Source: an uncultured Lachnoclostridium sp.
Lineage (GTDB): Bacteria; Bacillota; Clostridia; Lachnospirales; Lachnospiraceae
DNA length: 64,000 nt
Assembly (NCBI GenBank): GCA_905212635.1
Contig: CAJMFH010000010.1
Span: 1 to 64,000, forward strand
Reading direction: 5' to 3'
This document shows positions 42,048-51,488 of this stretch, piece after piece. The position numbers and the translations under genes are program-made. Every line of letters starts with the position of its first letter. The first letter of the stretch is position 1. Below the pieces are notes generated by a model. That model made no database searches, was not told the DNA's origin, and was given only the letters and a program-made list of their open reading frames with translations.

Positions 42048-44276
42048 ATGACACATAAGTCAATGCGGAAAGTAATGGCTGCCGTTCTTAGCGCAGCGAT
42101 GCTTTTTCAGATGGGGACAGCTCCCGCGACACAGGCTGCCGCAAAAGTTAAGTTAGCAAAAAAAACAATCGTTTTGACGGAAAAGAAGTCAAAAACGGTA
42201 AAAGTTACAGGTGTAAAGAAAGCCAAAATAAAGAAAGTAAAATGGTCCATCAGCAGTAAGAAAGTAGCGACGGTAAAGGCGAAAGGCAAGACTGCTGTAA
42301 AAGTAACTGCCAAAAAAGCCGGAAATGCCAAAGTGACCGGTAAATTTACATTGAAAGGTGTAAAAAAGATTCAGAGGGTTACTTTGAAAGTGCAGGTAAA
42401 GGTTGCATCTGGGGCTGAGGACAAAGACAAGAAGGATACGCCGGACACCCCGGCTCAGACGACATCAGCGTCCCAGAAACCGGGAACAGCGCCGACACAG
42501 AAACCGCAGGTGACTCCGACCCGGAAACCAGAAGCAACGCCGTCTCAGAAGCCGGAAACTACACCGGCACAGACCGCAGATCCGGCGACAAGTCCTTCGA
42601 CATCGCCGGCAGCGACCACAGCACCATCTTCGGATCCGACAGTAACGGAAACGCCGGCTGCGAGTCAGGCACCGGATGAATTTCAGCCGGTACTTTTCAA
42701 AAATGCAACATTTGAGACAGGAACCGATGGTTTTGCTTCCCGGGGCTCTTCCAAAGTGTCTCAGGCAGATAACGGATACGACGGAAAATGTCTGTATGTA
42801 ACCGGTCGTACGGACACGTGGAACGGTGCAGCGCTTGATGTGACAAGTACGATCGTACCGGGTGCAAAATATCGTGTGACCGCATACATGAAACAGATGT
42901 CGGGTGACACGACATCGATTAAATGTTCCGTACAAATGGGGCAGAATTATCCGGAGATTGCGACGGTAGAAGCAGCACCATCCGGAGAATGGGTAAAAAT
43001 CGAAGGAGAGATCGAAGTAGCACCTTCTTTCTCAGAATATTTAATTTATTTTGAAATGCCAAAAAGTAAGACAGCAGATTTCTATCTGGATTCTGTTGTT
43101 ATTACACAGATTTCTAAAGGAAAAGAGGTTATAGATCCGGATTCCTTAGACAGTATCAAGGATACGTACAAAGACATTTTCCAATATATGGGAACTTGCG
43201 CAAACTATTACGGTTACGGTGCAAAGAAAGATCAGCTTACAACGCCGAAGTTAGTCAACTTCATCAAAAAACAGTTTAACAGCATTACGCTGGAAAATGA
43301 GATGAAGCCAGACGCCGTTCTTGGTAATAAGAATCTGATCACTGTGGAACAGGCAAAGAACCTTGGTTATTATATTCCGGACAATTATCCGGAAACGAAA
43401 GTTCCAATGCTCAATTTAGATACGGTAGATGCTACGCTTAAATTCTGCGCGGACAACAATGTCAAAATGCGTGCGCACACCTTGATGTGGCACCAGCAGA
43501 CGCCAAGCTGGTTCTTTACGAAAGATAATTACAGCGGAAGTGGTGTTACGACATCGGATGTGATGGATGCCCGTCTTGAATTTTATGTCCGCACGGTAAT
43601 GAACCATGTTATGGATAAAGAAGAGGAACTTACAGGAAAAGCAGGAAGTCTTGTTTATGCATGGGATGTCACAAATGAGTACATTCATCGCACCAATGAA
43701 CCGACAGAACAAAGCTGGATGGACGTTTATGGCGATATGAAACTTCAGCCGTCTTATGTAAAGAAAGCTTTTACATTGGCTTATGAAGAACTTAAGAAAC
43801 GAGGACTTCAGGATCAGGTAACCTTGTTCTACAACGATTACAATGAGTACGACTGCGCAGATGATATTGTGGAGCTTGTAAACTTTATCAACAGTGACAA
43901 GAAAGTCTGCGGTGGTATCGGTATGCAGAGCCACCTGACCGGACCGGACAATCCGACCATTGATCTGTATGCGGAAGCATTGGATAAATTCCTTGCCACC
44001 GGATTGGAAATTCAGGTAACAGAGCTGGATGCCGAGGTTGACAGCAACGATTTGGAAGATCAGGCAGCATACATGAAATCCATTATGGAAATCATTGTGA
44101 CAAAGCAGCTCAATCGTGACAAGAACGTAAATCCAAAAGGAATTACCGGTGTGACAATCTGGGGATTGTATGACACCTGCTCCTGGAGAAGCAACATTCC
44201 ACTTTTGTTTGCTTCCGGCATCAACGATCCAAAACCATCTTTCTATGCTTTCTTAGAGGCAGCAAAAGCAAAATAA
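42048..44276 (+). CDS. Secreted GH10 endo-1,4-beta-xylanase with Ig-like and CBM domains
   Basis: A 742-residue exported enzyme. Signal peptide to about 27, a very basic BIG2-like Ig domain (about 28-125), a Pro/Thr linker of repeated TPxQKPE units, a CBM4/9/22-like jelly roll (about 225-370, ATFETGTDGFASRG...FYLDSVVIT), and the GH10 barrel. The barrel shows ITLENEMKPDAVL, HTLMWHQQTPSWF, acid/base Glu544 in WDVTNEYIHR and nucleophile Glu659 in IQVTELDAEV, plus VTIWGLYDTCSW. It hydrolyses xylan outside the cell. Start chosen at 42048, 8 bases after AAGGAG. The basic N-terminal domain may bind the wall. Confidence 0.96.
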   Translation: MTHKSMRKVMAAVLSAAMLFQMGTAPATQAAAKVKLAKKTIVLTEKKSKTVKVTGVKKAKIKKVKWSISSKKVATVKAKGKTAVKVTAKKAGNAKVTGKFTLKGVKKIQRVTLKVQVKVASGAEDKDKKDTPDTPAQTTSASQKPGTAPTQKPQVTPTRKPEATPSQKPETTPAQTADPATSPSTSPAATTAPSSDPTVTETPAASQAPDEFQPVLFKNATFETGTDGFASRGSSKVSQADNGYDGKCLYVTGRTDTWNGAALDVTSTIVPGAKYRVTAYMKQMSGDTTSIKCSVQMGQNYPEIATVEAAPSGEWVKIEGEIEVAPSFSEYLIYFEMPKSKTADFYLDSVVITQISKGKEVIDPDSLDSIKDTYKDIFQYMGTCANYYGYGAKKDQLTTPKLVNFIKKQFNSITLENEMKPDAVLGNKNLITVEQAKNLGYYIPDNYPETKVPMLNLDTVDATLKFCADNNVKMRAHTLMWHQQTPSWFFTKDNYSGSGVTTSDVMDARLEFYVRTVMNHVMDKEEELTGKAGSLVYAWDVTNEYIHRTNEPTEQSWMDVYGDMKLQPSYVKKAFTLAYEELKKRGLQDQVTLFYNDYNEYDCADDIVELVNFINSDKKVCGGIGMQSHLTGPDNPTIDLYAEALDKFLATGLEIQVTELDAEVDSNDLEDQAAYMKSIMEIIVTKQLNRDKNVNPKGITGVTIWGLYDTCSWRSNIPLLFASGINDPKPSFYAFLEAAKAK

Positions 44277-44690
44277 AAGTAAAGTGATTTCGTTACTTGT
44301 AGCAAGCGTTCACGGCAAATGCCGTGAGCGCTTGTGTGATTTTAGGGCTTTCAGGGGTTCAGGGCGCTGGGCTTTCAGGGTGCTTGCGGCGAGAAGCGTG
44401 ATTTTAGGGATTTCAGGGCACTTGTGTGATTTTTGGGCGAGATGCTCGACTTTTGACCTACAGAGAAGAAATACAATTTAAACCATAAGAATTTGAGGAT
44501 GGATTTGGTTTAAACCAAAAAATTTCGTTTTGAACCATAAAATCACGAGAGAAGTTTGGCTTAAATGGATAATATGGCGATTTGGGGCAAAAACTATATG
44601 AAGTTTGTATGGTCTGGGCAGAGGAAATGAACCCTAAGTCAAGTACAAAGGCGAAATCGTGTGATCCGGATACAAAAAACATGAAAAAAG
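44277..44690 (+). other. Non-coding, repeat-rich stretch downstream of the xylanase gene
   Basis: No credible gene. It holds a strong hairpin (44302-44335, GCAAGCG..CACGGCA-AA-TGCCGTG..CGCTTGT) that may end the xylanase transcript, a 21-bp direct repeat with one mismatch (44336-44356 and 44398-44418), and a palindrome TTGGTTTAAACCAA (44505-44518). Short open frames here have no ribosome binding sites. Confidence 0.6.
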
Positions 44691-44844
44691 TCAAAAACAC
44701 GTAACAAAACACCTCAAAAACGCGTAACAAAACGCCTCAAAAACACGTAACGATTTACCTCAAAAACGTGTAATGAAACGTCTCAAAAACACGTAACGAT
44801 TTACCTCAAAAACGTGTAATGAAACACCTCAAAAACACGTAATA
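44691..44844 (+). repeat. 23-bp tandem repeat array ahead of the DUF4143 ATPase promoter
   Basis: Six complete 23-base units start at 44691, 44714, 44737, 44760, 44783 and 44806, with a partial seventh at 44829. All begin TCAAAAAC and carry a core ACRYGTAA. Cores alternate ACACGT, ACGCGT, ACACGT, ACGTGT, ACACGT, ACGTGT, ACACGT; ACACGT and ACGTGT are reverse complements. The array ends 4 bases before a -35 box. Confidence 0.9.
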
Positions 44845-44848
44845 ACAG

Positions 44849-44877
44849 TTGACAAACAACGAAGTTTGGTGTATTCT
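44849..44877 (+). promoter_or_regulatory. Sigma-A promoter of the DUF4143 ATPase gene
   Basis: TTGACA (44849-44854), 17 bases, TATTCT (44872-44877). It abuts the tandem array, whose units would be upstream activator or repressor sites. Confidence 0.85.
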
Positions 44878-44917
44878 ATTAAATAAGTAAAACTTTAAAA
44901 AACAAGGGGATTTGACT

Positions 44918-46210
44918 ATGAAAGAATATTTGAATCGAATTGTGGATAGAGAGCTGAAACTCCGGCTGGAGGCTTTTGGAGCAACGCTGATTGTGGGGCC
45001 AAAGTGGTGCGGCAAGACGACGACGGCGAGAGAACAGGCGAAGAGTATATTAAGAATGCAGGATCCGGATATGCGGGAAGGATATTTGATGACCGCAGCA
45101 ACAAAACCCTCACTGCTGTTAAAAGGAGAAAATCCACGGCTTATTGATGAATGGCAGGAAGCTCCAGTGCTGTGGGATGCAGTCCGCACAGCGGTGGATG
45201 ACAGACAGGAAGAAGGTCTGTTTATCCTGACGGGATCCACGTCCGTAGATGATAAGCAGATTCATCATACGGGGACAGGCAGGATATCGAGATTGAAAAT
45301 GTATACGATGAGTTTGTTTGAATCCCGTGAATCAAATGGTAAAATATCTTTAAAAGAATTATTTGACGATCCGGCACAGGATATCGATGGGATTATGTCA
45401 GAGATGAAAGTGGAAGATCTGATATTTGCGGCGTGTAGAGGAGGCTGGCCATCTTCTTTGAGAAAAAAGAGTGATGCCGCCAAATTGATCGTTGCCAGAG
45501 ATTATTTGCGAAATGTGTGTGAATCGGATATATCAACCGTTGACGGCGTGTCCAGAAATCCGGTGCTGGCGGAACTTATTTTGAAATCCTATGCACGCAA
45601 CATCTCAACATTGGCGAAAAAAAGCATTATTTATAAAGATGTGAGCGCAAATGCAGAAGGCATTTCACAGTCAACCTTTAATGCCTATCTCACGGCTTTG
45701 GAGAGATTGTTTGTAATTGAAGATATTGAGGCGTGGTGTCCGGCGATCCGTTCGGCGACGACAATCCGGGCGGGACAGAAAAGAGGATTTATCGATCCTT
45801 CGATAGCGGTTGCGGCACTCGGACTTACGCCAGAGTATCTGGAAAAAGATTTAAAAACATTTGGTTTTCTTTTTGAATGTTTGTGCATTCGCGATTTGAA
45901 AATATATTCACAGGCGTTAGATGGAAAAGTTTCCTATTATCATGACAGATACGACCTGGAAGCAGATGCGGTACTGCACATCGGAGATGGCAGGTATGCT
46001 CTCATCGAATTTAAACTTGGCAGTGCCGAGATTGAAGACGGAGCCAGACATTTGTTGACCATAAGGGAGCTGGTACGCAGGCACAACGAAAAGGAAAGAC
46101 AGGTTCCTCTCCGGGAACCGGATCTGCTGCTTGTGATCACAGGGGGAAATATGGCATATACGCGTGAAGACGGCGTTAAAGTCATCCCGATAGCTTGTTT
46201 GAAAGATTAA
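44918..46210 (+). CDS. AAA-type ATPase with C-terminal DUF4143
   Basis: A 430-residue protein. Walker A GPKWCGKTTTA (near residue 27), Walker B-like RLIDEWQEAPVLWD, sensor FILTGSTS, then the winged-helix and DUF4143 nuclease-like domain (YYHDRYDLEADAVLHIGDGRYALIEFKLG) with the D...E-K pattern of the PD-(D/E)XK fold. ATG at 44918 after AAGGGGA. Such stand-alone ATPases are widespread, patchily distributed and of unknown cellular role. The gene has its own promoter and a repeat array, and sits next to repeat-rich non-coding DNA, which suggests acquisition by transfer. Confidence 0.85.
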   Translation: MKEYLNRIVDRELKLRLEAFGATLIVGPKWCGKTTTAREQAKSILRMQDPDMREGYLMTAATKPSLLLKGENPRLIDEWQEAPVLWDAVRTAVDDRQEEGLFILTGSTSVDDKQIHHTGTGRISRLKMYTMSLFESRESNGKISLKELFDDPAQDIDGIMSEMKVEDLIFAACRGGWPSSLRKKSDAAKLIVARDYLRNVCESDISTVDGVSRNPVLAELILKSYARNISTLAKKSIIYKDVSANAEGISQSTFNAYLTALERLFVIEDIEAWCPAIRSATTIRAGQKRGFIDPSIAVAALGLTPEYLEKDLKTFGFLFECLCIRDLKIYSQALDGKVSYYHDRYDLEADAVLHIGDGRYALIEFKLGSAEIEDGARHLLTIRELVRRHNEKERQVPLREPDLLLVITGGNMAYTREDGVKVIPIACLKD

Positions 46211-46231
46211 TATGGAAGGAAAGGAAGAACC

Positions 46232-47419
46232 ATGCAGTCCCCAAACTACCAGAGAACCATGACCGCCTGTTTTGTCGCCTATATGGTGCAGGCGGTTGTC
46301 AATAATTTTGTACCATTATTATTTGTAACATTTCAGCAGACCTACGATATCCCGATGGCGAAGATTACGCTGCTTATCACGCTGAATTTCCTGATCCAGC
46401 TGGTGATCGACCTTTTGTCAGCCGGATTTGTGGACAAGATCGGATACCGCGCGTCGGTGATCCTGGCGCATATCTGTGCGGCGGCAGGATTTGTACTGCT
46501 TACGATACTGCCGGAAATGCTGTCCGATCCGTTTGTCGGGATTCTGGTTGCCGTCATGATCTATGCCGTCGGCGGAGGTTTGATCGAAGTGCTTATCAGC
46601 CCGATCGTGGAAGCCTGTCCGACCGACAATAAAGAAAAGGCGATGAGTCTCCTGCACTCCTTTTACTGCTGGGGACACGTCGGCGTTGTCCTGCTTTCCA
46701 CGGCATTTTTTGCGGCAGCAGGCATACAAAACTGGAAAATACTTACAATTCTATGGGCGGTGCTTCCATTCGCCAATTTAGTGCTGTTTGCGGGCGCGCC
46801 GATCTATTCGCTTCACGAAGAAAACGAGGCAGGAATACCGGTGAAGGAATTGTTCCGGCAGAAAATATTCTGGATCCTTATGATAATGATGCTCTGCGCG
46901 GGCGCGTCCGAGCAGGCGGTCAGCCAGTGGGCATCGCTTTTTGCGGAAAAGGGACTGGGCGTGACAAAGACGATCGGTGATCTTGCCGGTCCGATGTCGT
47001 TTGCCGTTTTGATGGGAACGTCGCGCCTGTTATATGGAAAATACGGAGAAAAGTGGGATCTCAACCGATTCATGGCGGGAAGCTGTGTGCTGTGTATCCT
47101 TTCGTACCTCTGCATCGTCTTTGTGCCAAATGCCGCAGTCAATTTGTTTGGCTGTGCGGTCTGCGGTTTTTCCGTGGGAATCCTCTGGCCGGGGACATTC
47201 AGCAAAGCCTCAGCCGCGATGCGGCGGGGTGGAACGGCATTATTTGCCTTTCTGGCGCTGGCAGGCGATGTCGGCTGCTCCGGCGGACCGACGGTAACCG
47301 GCATGGTGTCAAGTTTGTTTGACAACAATCTAAAAATGGGAATCTTGGCGGCAATCGTATTTCCAATCTTATTATTGGTCGGATTAGCTGCCCTGCAAAA
47401 AAGGAGAAAAACAATATGA
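46232..47419 (+). CDS. MFS transporter
   Basis: A 395-residue protein with about twelve membrane helices. The first helix pair carries the loop FVDKIGYRASVI, the usual MFS A-motif position, and a matching segment LYGKYGEKWDLNRF lies in the second half. The overall style (MVQAVVNNFVPLLFVTFQQTYDIPMAKITLL) resembles sugar-fucose permease-like members, but the substrate is uncertain. AAAGGAAGAA precedes the ATG. It overlaps the acetyltransferase gene by 4 bases (ATGA), so the two are co-translated; a metabolite taken up or exported here could be acetylated, by inference. Confidence 0.85.
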   Translation: MQSPNYQRTMTACFVAYMVQAVVNNFVPLLFVTFQQTYDIPMAKITLLITLNFLIQLVIDLLSAGFVDKIGYRASVILAHICAAAGFVLLTILPEMLSDPFVGILVAVMIYAVGGGLIEVLISPIVEACPTDNKEKAMSLLHSFYCWGHVGVVLLSTAFFAAAGIQNWKILTILWAVLPFANLVLFAGAPIYSLHEENEAGIPVKELFRQKIFWILMIMMLCAGASEQAVSQWASLFAEKGLGVTKTIGDLAGPMSFAVLMGTSRLLYGKYGEKWDLNRFMAGSCVLCILSYLCIVFVPNAAVNLFGCAVCGFSVGILWPGTFSKASAAMRRGGTALFAFLALAGDVGCSGGPTVTGMVSSLFDNNLKMGILAAIVFPILLLVGLAALQKRRKTI

Positions 47420-47910
47420 GTGAAATTCAGGTAAGAGCCTATACGCAGGCGGATCTTTCAGACATGATCCGCATTTGGAATGAAGTCGTGGAGGACGGAA
47501 TCGCCTTTCCGCAGGAAGAAAATTTATTGGAAGAAACGGGAAAAGAATTTTTCGGAAGCCAGACATACAGTGCCGTGGCAGAAGATACGTCGAAAGGAGA
47601 AATTATTGGGTTGTACATATTACATCCCAATAATGTGGGACGCTGCGGCCACATCTGCAATGCCAGTTACGCGGTCGCCAAAGCAAGCCGCGGACTTCGC
47701 ATCGGGGAAAAACTGGTGAAAGACTGCCTGAAGCAGGCACCACATTTTGGCTATAAAGTATTGCAGTTCAATGCGGTCGTGGCTTCGAATGTACACGCAA
47801 GGCATCTGTACGAGCGTCTTGGATTTGTGCAGCTGGGGGTTATTCCGGGCGGTTTCCGGATGAAAGACGGATCGTACGAGGACATTTGTCCGTATTACTA
47901 TACCTTATAA
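47416..47910 (+). CDS. GNAT-family N-acetyltransferase
   Basis: A 164-residue protein with GNAT topology: N-terminal QVRAYTQADLSDMIRIWNEV, a central strand GLYILHPNNVGRCGHICNASYAV, the acetyl-CoA loop SRGLRIGEKLVKDCL, and a C-terminal NAVVASNVHARHLYERLGF motif. It transfers an acetyl group to an amine, with unknown substrate. It starts on the stop codon of the MFS gene. Confidence 0.92.
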   Translation: MSEIQVRAYTQADLSDMIRIWNEVVEDGIAFPQEENLLEETGKEFFGSQTYSAVAEDTSKGEIIGLYILHPNNVGRCGHICNASYAVAKASRGLRIGEKLVKDCLKQAPHFGYKVLQFNAVVASNVHARHLYERLGFVQLGVIPGGFRMKDGSYEDICPYYYTL

Positions 47911-47964
47911 AAAAGTGCCATTTTGCCCGTTCATGCCCTATTTGGTTCTTTCGTGTTAAGAATG

Positions 47965-47993
47965 TTGAGAAACTTTCGCCTTTATGTTAAAAT
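47965..47993 (+). promoter_or_regulatory. Promoter of the DUF6273 surface protein gene
   Basis: TTGAGA (47965-47970), 17 bases, TAAAAT (47988-47993), about 40 bases before the ATG. Confidence 0.55.
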
Positions 47994-48036
47994 GATTGCA
48001 TTTTACGGGAATATAGAAAGGAAAAGGAGAATCAAT

Positions 48037-51000
48037 ATGGCAAAAAAAGGGAAAAAATTACTGGCGCTCATGCTTGTCGTCGCTCTTGTACTAGGGGGCG
48101 GAAACGGCGAAGCGATACAGGCAGCAGAGGACTATGGAGTGAAAGCTCCGGTCAATACCATGGCGGATGGAACCGGTATCACGACGTGGGACTGTGTGTA
48201 TTTTGGAAATTACATACAAAAGGATACCAATGGGGATGGAAAAGTAACCGATGAAGACGAAAAACAGCCGGTCAAATGGCGGGTACTTTCGGTAGAGGAA
48301 GACGGGACAGCACTTCTTCTGGCAGATAAATTGCTGGATATACAGCCTTTTGATGAAAATGTGAAAAACAGCTGGGAAAGCTGTACACTTCGCACCTGGC
48401 TGAATTCTACCTTTTGGAATGCCGCTTTTACCGAAGCGGAGCAGAAAGCAATTGCAGAGACGGAATTGGAAATGGAGAGTGGTACGACCGTAACAGACAA
48501 TATCTATCTCCTGTCTTTAGAAGATGTAAGCAATCCGGAGTACGGATTTCATCCGTCGAGCGATTTTGAGAGCAATACAAGAAAAGCAGAAAGTACGGAT
48601 TTAGCAGTGTTTGATAACATTTGGTGGCTGCGTACGCCACAGAAAATGACTGATGTTTGTAGTTGTGCGATTAATTCAGAAGGAAAGAATTCACAAATTT
48701 CTATTTTTACAGAGGAAACTCTATGGATCCGCCCTGCCCTGCGTTTAAAACTTTCTGCCAGGGCGCAGTGGAGTTATGCAGGGACGACAGCGTCCGAAGA
48801 ACTCGAAGTGTCCGTCGAAAACCCGGGGGCGGGCAGTCCATTTTCCGATACCGTACAGGGACCTGAAAATATCGATACCGACAGGAGTACGGTTTCCTGG
48901 CAGAAAAAGGAAGAGGGAAAATGGGTCGATGTCGCAAAAGACGAGAGAGCACAACTACAGCAGGTGTACCGCGCCTGTGTCACTCTGAAAGCAAACGAGG
49001 GAAGTTCGTTTGCCGGCTGTGATTACGCCCGGTTCAATGGAGAACAGGTGAGACTGACGAAAAAGGACGATGGCAGTTGCACATTCGTCTGCCCGGTTTA
49101 CAATTATGGAGTGAAAAATCCGGTCAATCCGGAAACGGATGGAAGCGGAACGTCTATCTGGGACTGCGTATATTTTGGAAAATATTACCAGAATGACACC
49201 AATGGGGATGGTAAAGTCGATGAGACGGATGAAAAAGAGCCGGTCAAATGGCGTGTGCTGTCCGTGGACTCTGCCGGAAATGCCTTACTTATGGCAGACA
49301 AGATTCTCGACTATAGAAATTTTAATGATAACGAAGCCGGTGACATTGACTGGGGACAGAGTGATATGCGGAAATGGCTCAATTCTACCGGAGAGTCGGA
49401 GAAAGATCCGGGATTTCTTCAGACCGCGTTTACCGAACAAGAGCGGGCAGTGATCCAGTATAGAGAGATAGAGACATACATATCAGTCACAACGAATCAT
49501 ATTTTAAAAACATGGGATTCTGTGTTCCTTTTATCGGACCTAGACGCTGGCAATGTCGATTATGGATTTCCTGCTAATATGGAGGATGCAAGCAAAAACA
49601 AAGTGGCAGAAAGTACTACGTATGCAGCGGGAAAAGAGAAAACCGTGGAAAATCAGTGGTGGCTGCGTACACATTCTCAGACGGCATTGACGGAAATGGC
49701 AATTAGACTTTTTATAAAACCGGATGGAAGTTATACCGGTACTACGGTTCAAAACGACACCTTATACGGGGTTCGCCCGGCATTGTACATAAATTTAGCT
49801 GACTTTACCAAATGGACCTACGCGGGAACGGTGGATGCAGACGGCAATACGAAAGAGCCGGTGCAGCTTTCCGTTGACAGTCCGGTGCATGGAAGCGGAT
49901 TTTACGCGGAAACAATGGAATTCCATGAGGCAGACTGGGCGGTAGCAGCGAAAAACTGGCAAAAAAAGGAAAATGGAAACTGGGTGGACGTGGAAACCGA
50001 AGAATTGGCAGAAGCAGAAGGAGTTTATCGTCTGCGGACGCAGGTGATAGCCGAGAAAGAAAACATGGAAGCACCGTGTGTTCTGAATCAAGGAAAGTAT
50101 GCGCAGGTCGAAGCAAACGACGATGGTACCTTTACGGTCTATTGCACGTTTTCCAATTACGGACTGGCAGATCCTTTGGAGACAGAGGAAGAGGGAAAGC
50201 AGGTGACGACGTGGGATACGATCTGGGTGACAGATGATGAGACGGAGAAAGAAACCCCGATGAAATGGCGCGTGTTATCCGTAGATGCGTATGGAAATAT
50301 TACGCTTGTCACCGATCCGTCCATGGGCGTAGGGTGGGATAGGTGGACCAATCTCTCCCGGATCGCAGACTGGTCGTATGCAGGAAAGGTAGATTCGGAG
50401 GGCGGATCGGAAGAAATCCTGCCGCGAAATCTTTACTTAAATGCAACGGTGGAGATACCGGAAACTGGGAAAAAATTACAGGACGGCATTACACAGCAAT
50501 CGACGTTTGCTACGGCAGAAAATGTCAGCTGGGAGAAAAAGGCTGCCAACAGGGCAGACGAGTGGAGTGCCGCTGCACCGCAGGAAAAAGTGGATCCGGA
50601 GACGATATATGCAGTTCAGTTTACGGTGAGCCAAAAGCAGGCGGCTGTTTTCCATAAAAATACACAGCTGTATGTGACGGTAAATGGGAAAAAAGTACCG
50701 GCAGTCAAAGATGCAGATGGCAATTACATTGTGCGGTATGAATTTGCAGCCACCGCAGGACTTCCGCCGACACCAAGTGCGGCACCAACTGTAAGTCCGT
50801 CAGCCATCCCGAGCTCATCCGCAAACCCATCTGCAAGCAGTATGCCGTCTGCAAACCCGTCCGTGAGTGCAGCACCGTCGCAAGTGCCGGATTCGGGAGC
50901 AAAGCCGTCTGATAAACCGGCGGCACCGGAGATGACCGCTCAGCCGGGAGATGCAGGACAGCCGCAGAAACCGGAAAAAACTACGGCACCGGGATTAAAA

Positions 51001-51447
51001 CCGGCACAAAAAGGGGAAAAACTCCAAGATGAAAGCGGAGCAGATTATGTTGTCACGAAAGCAGACAGTAAAAATCCGGAAGTCGCCTATCAAAAGGCAG
51101 CAGCCACAAAAGGGACGGTGGTCGTGCCGGATACCGTCGTACTGAACGGCACGACGTACAAAGTAACTTCTATTGAGAAGAAGGCATTTGGAACCGCCAA
51201 AAAGATCAAAACGATCATACTGGGGAAAAATGTAAAATCCATAAAGAAGGATGCGTTTGCCGGCTGTAAGACACTTCAGAAGATTGTTGTGAAGACCAAG
51301 AAACTGACGAAGAAAACCGTGGCGAAAAAAGCATTCCGTGGAGTGCGTAAAAATGTGCGGATCATTGTGCCGAAAAAGAAAAAGACGGCATACAGAAAAC
51401 TTTTTTATCAGAGAGGCCTCAATAAAAAAGTTAAAATCCGTTCATAA
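48037..51447 (+). CDS. Large secreted protein with repeated DUF6273-type modules and BspA-like C-terminus
   Basis: A 1136-residue protein. Signal peptide to about 30 (AEDYGVKAP starts the mature part). Two full modules of DUF6273 type: each opens TWDCVYFGNYIQ or IWDCVYFGKYYQ, then DTNGDGKV (an EF-hand-like Ca2+ loop), PVKWRVLSV, LRTWLN and WWLRTP-type blocks. A third copy (from about 705) keeps TWDTIWV and MKWRVLSVDAYGN but lacks the middle. A Pro/Ser linker (about 910-985) and a basic LRR-5-like C-terminal domain (VTSIEKKAFGTAKKIKTI...) follow. Start at ATG 48037 after GGAAAAGGAG; a longer frame is unlikely. The modules are typical of lipoprotein-like or carbohydrate-binding exported proteins; the function is unknown. 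Confidence 0.75.
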   Translation: MAKKGKKLLALMLVVALVLGGGNGEAIQAAEDYGVKAPVNTMADGTGITTWDCVYFGNYIQKDTNGDGKVTDEDEKQPVKWRVLSVEEDGTALLLADKLLDIQPFDENVKNSWESCTLRTWLNSTFWNAAFTEAEQKAIAETELEMESGTTVTDNIYLLSLEDVSNPEYGFHPSSDFESNTRKAESTDLAVFDNIWWLRTPQKMTDVCSCAINSEGKNSQISIFTEETLWIRPALRLKLSARAQWSYAGTTASEELEVSVENPGAGSPFSDTVQGPENIDTDRSTVSWQKKEEGKWVDVAKDERAQLQQVYRACVTLKANEGSSFAGCDYARFNGEQVRLTKKDDGSCTFVCPVYNYGVKNPVNPETDGSGTSIWDCVYFGKYYQNDTNGDGKVDETDEKEPVKWRVLSVDSAGNALLMADKILDYRNFNDNEAGDIDWGQSDMRKWLNSTGESEKDPGFLQTAFTEQERAVIQYREIETYISVTTNHILKTWDSVFLLSDLDAGNVDYGFPANMEDASKNKVAESTTYAAGKEKTVENQWWLRTHSQTALTEMAIRLFIKPDGSYTGTTVQNDTLYGVRPALYINLADFTKWTYAGTVDADGNTKEPVQLSVDSPVHGSGFYAETMEFHEADWAVAAKNWQKKENGNWVDVETEELAEAEGVYRLRTQVIAEKENMEAPCVLNQGKYAQVEANDDGTFTVYCTFSNYGLADPLETEEEGKQVTTWDTIWVTDDETEKETPMKWRVLSVDAYGNITLVTDPSMGVGWDRWTNLSRIADWSYAGKVDSEGGSEEILPRNLYLNATVEIPETGKKLQDGITQQSTFATAENVSWEKKAANRADEWSAAAPQEKVDPETIYAVQFTVSQKQAAVFHKNTQLYVTVNGKKVPAVKDADGNYIVRYEFAATAGLPPTPSAAPTVSPSAIPSSSANPSASSMPSANPSVSAAPSQVPDSGAKPSDKPAAPEMTAQPGDAGQPQKPEKTTAPGLKPAQKGEKLQDESGADYVVTKADSKNPEVAYQKAAATKGTVVVPDTVVLNGTTYKVTSIEKKAFGTAKKIKTIILGKNVKSIKKDAFAGCKTLQKIVVKTKKLTKKTVAKKAFRGVRKNVRIIVPKKKKTAYRKLFYQRGLNKKVKIRS

Positions 51448-51453
51448 AACCTG

Positions 51454-51482
51454 TTGACATTCCAAAAGCAAATGACTATAAT
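51454..51482 (+). promoter_or_regulatory. Sigma-A promoter of thrS
   Basis: TTGACA (51454-51459), 17 bases, TATAAT (51477-51482): consensus. Confidence 0.9.
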
Positions 51483-51488
51483 AATCAA

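Noticed and set aside
44284..44730. Two short opposite open frames (44284-44481 plus, 44458-44730 minus)
   Set aside because: Neither has a ribosome site; the first reads through direct repeats and a hairpin, the second is a Phe-rich shadow of AT-rich DNA.
44691..44844. CRISPR array
   Set aside because: The whole 23-base unit repeats with no unique spacers and no cas genes are nearby. It is a tandem array.
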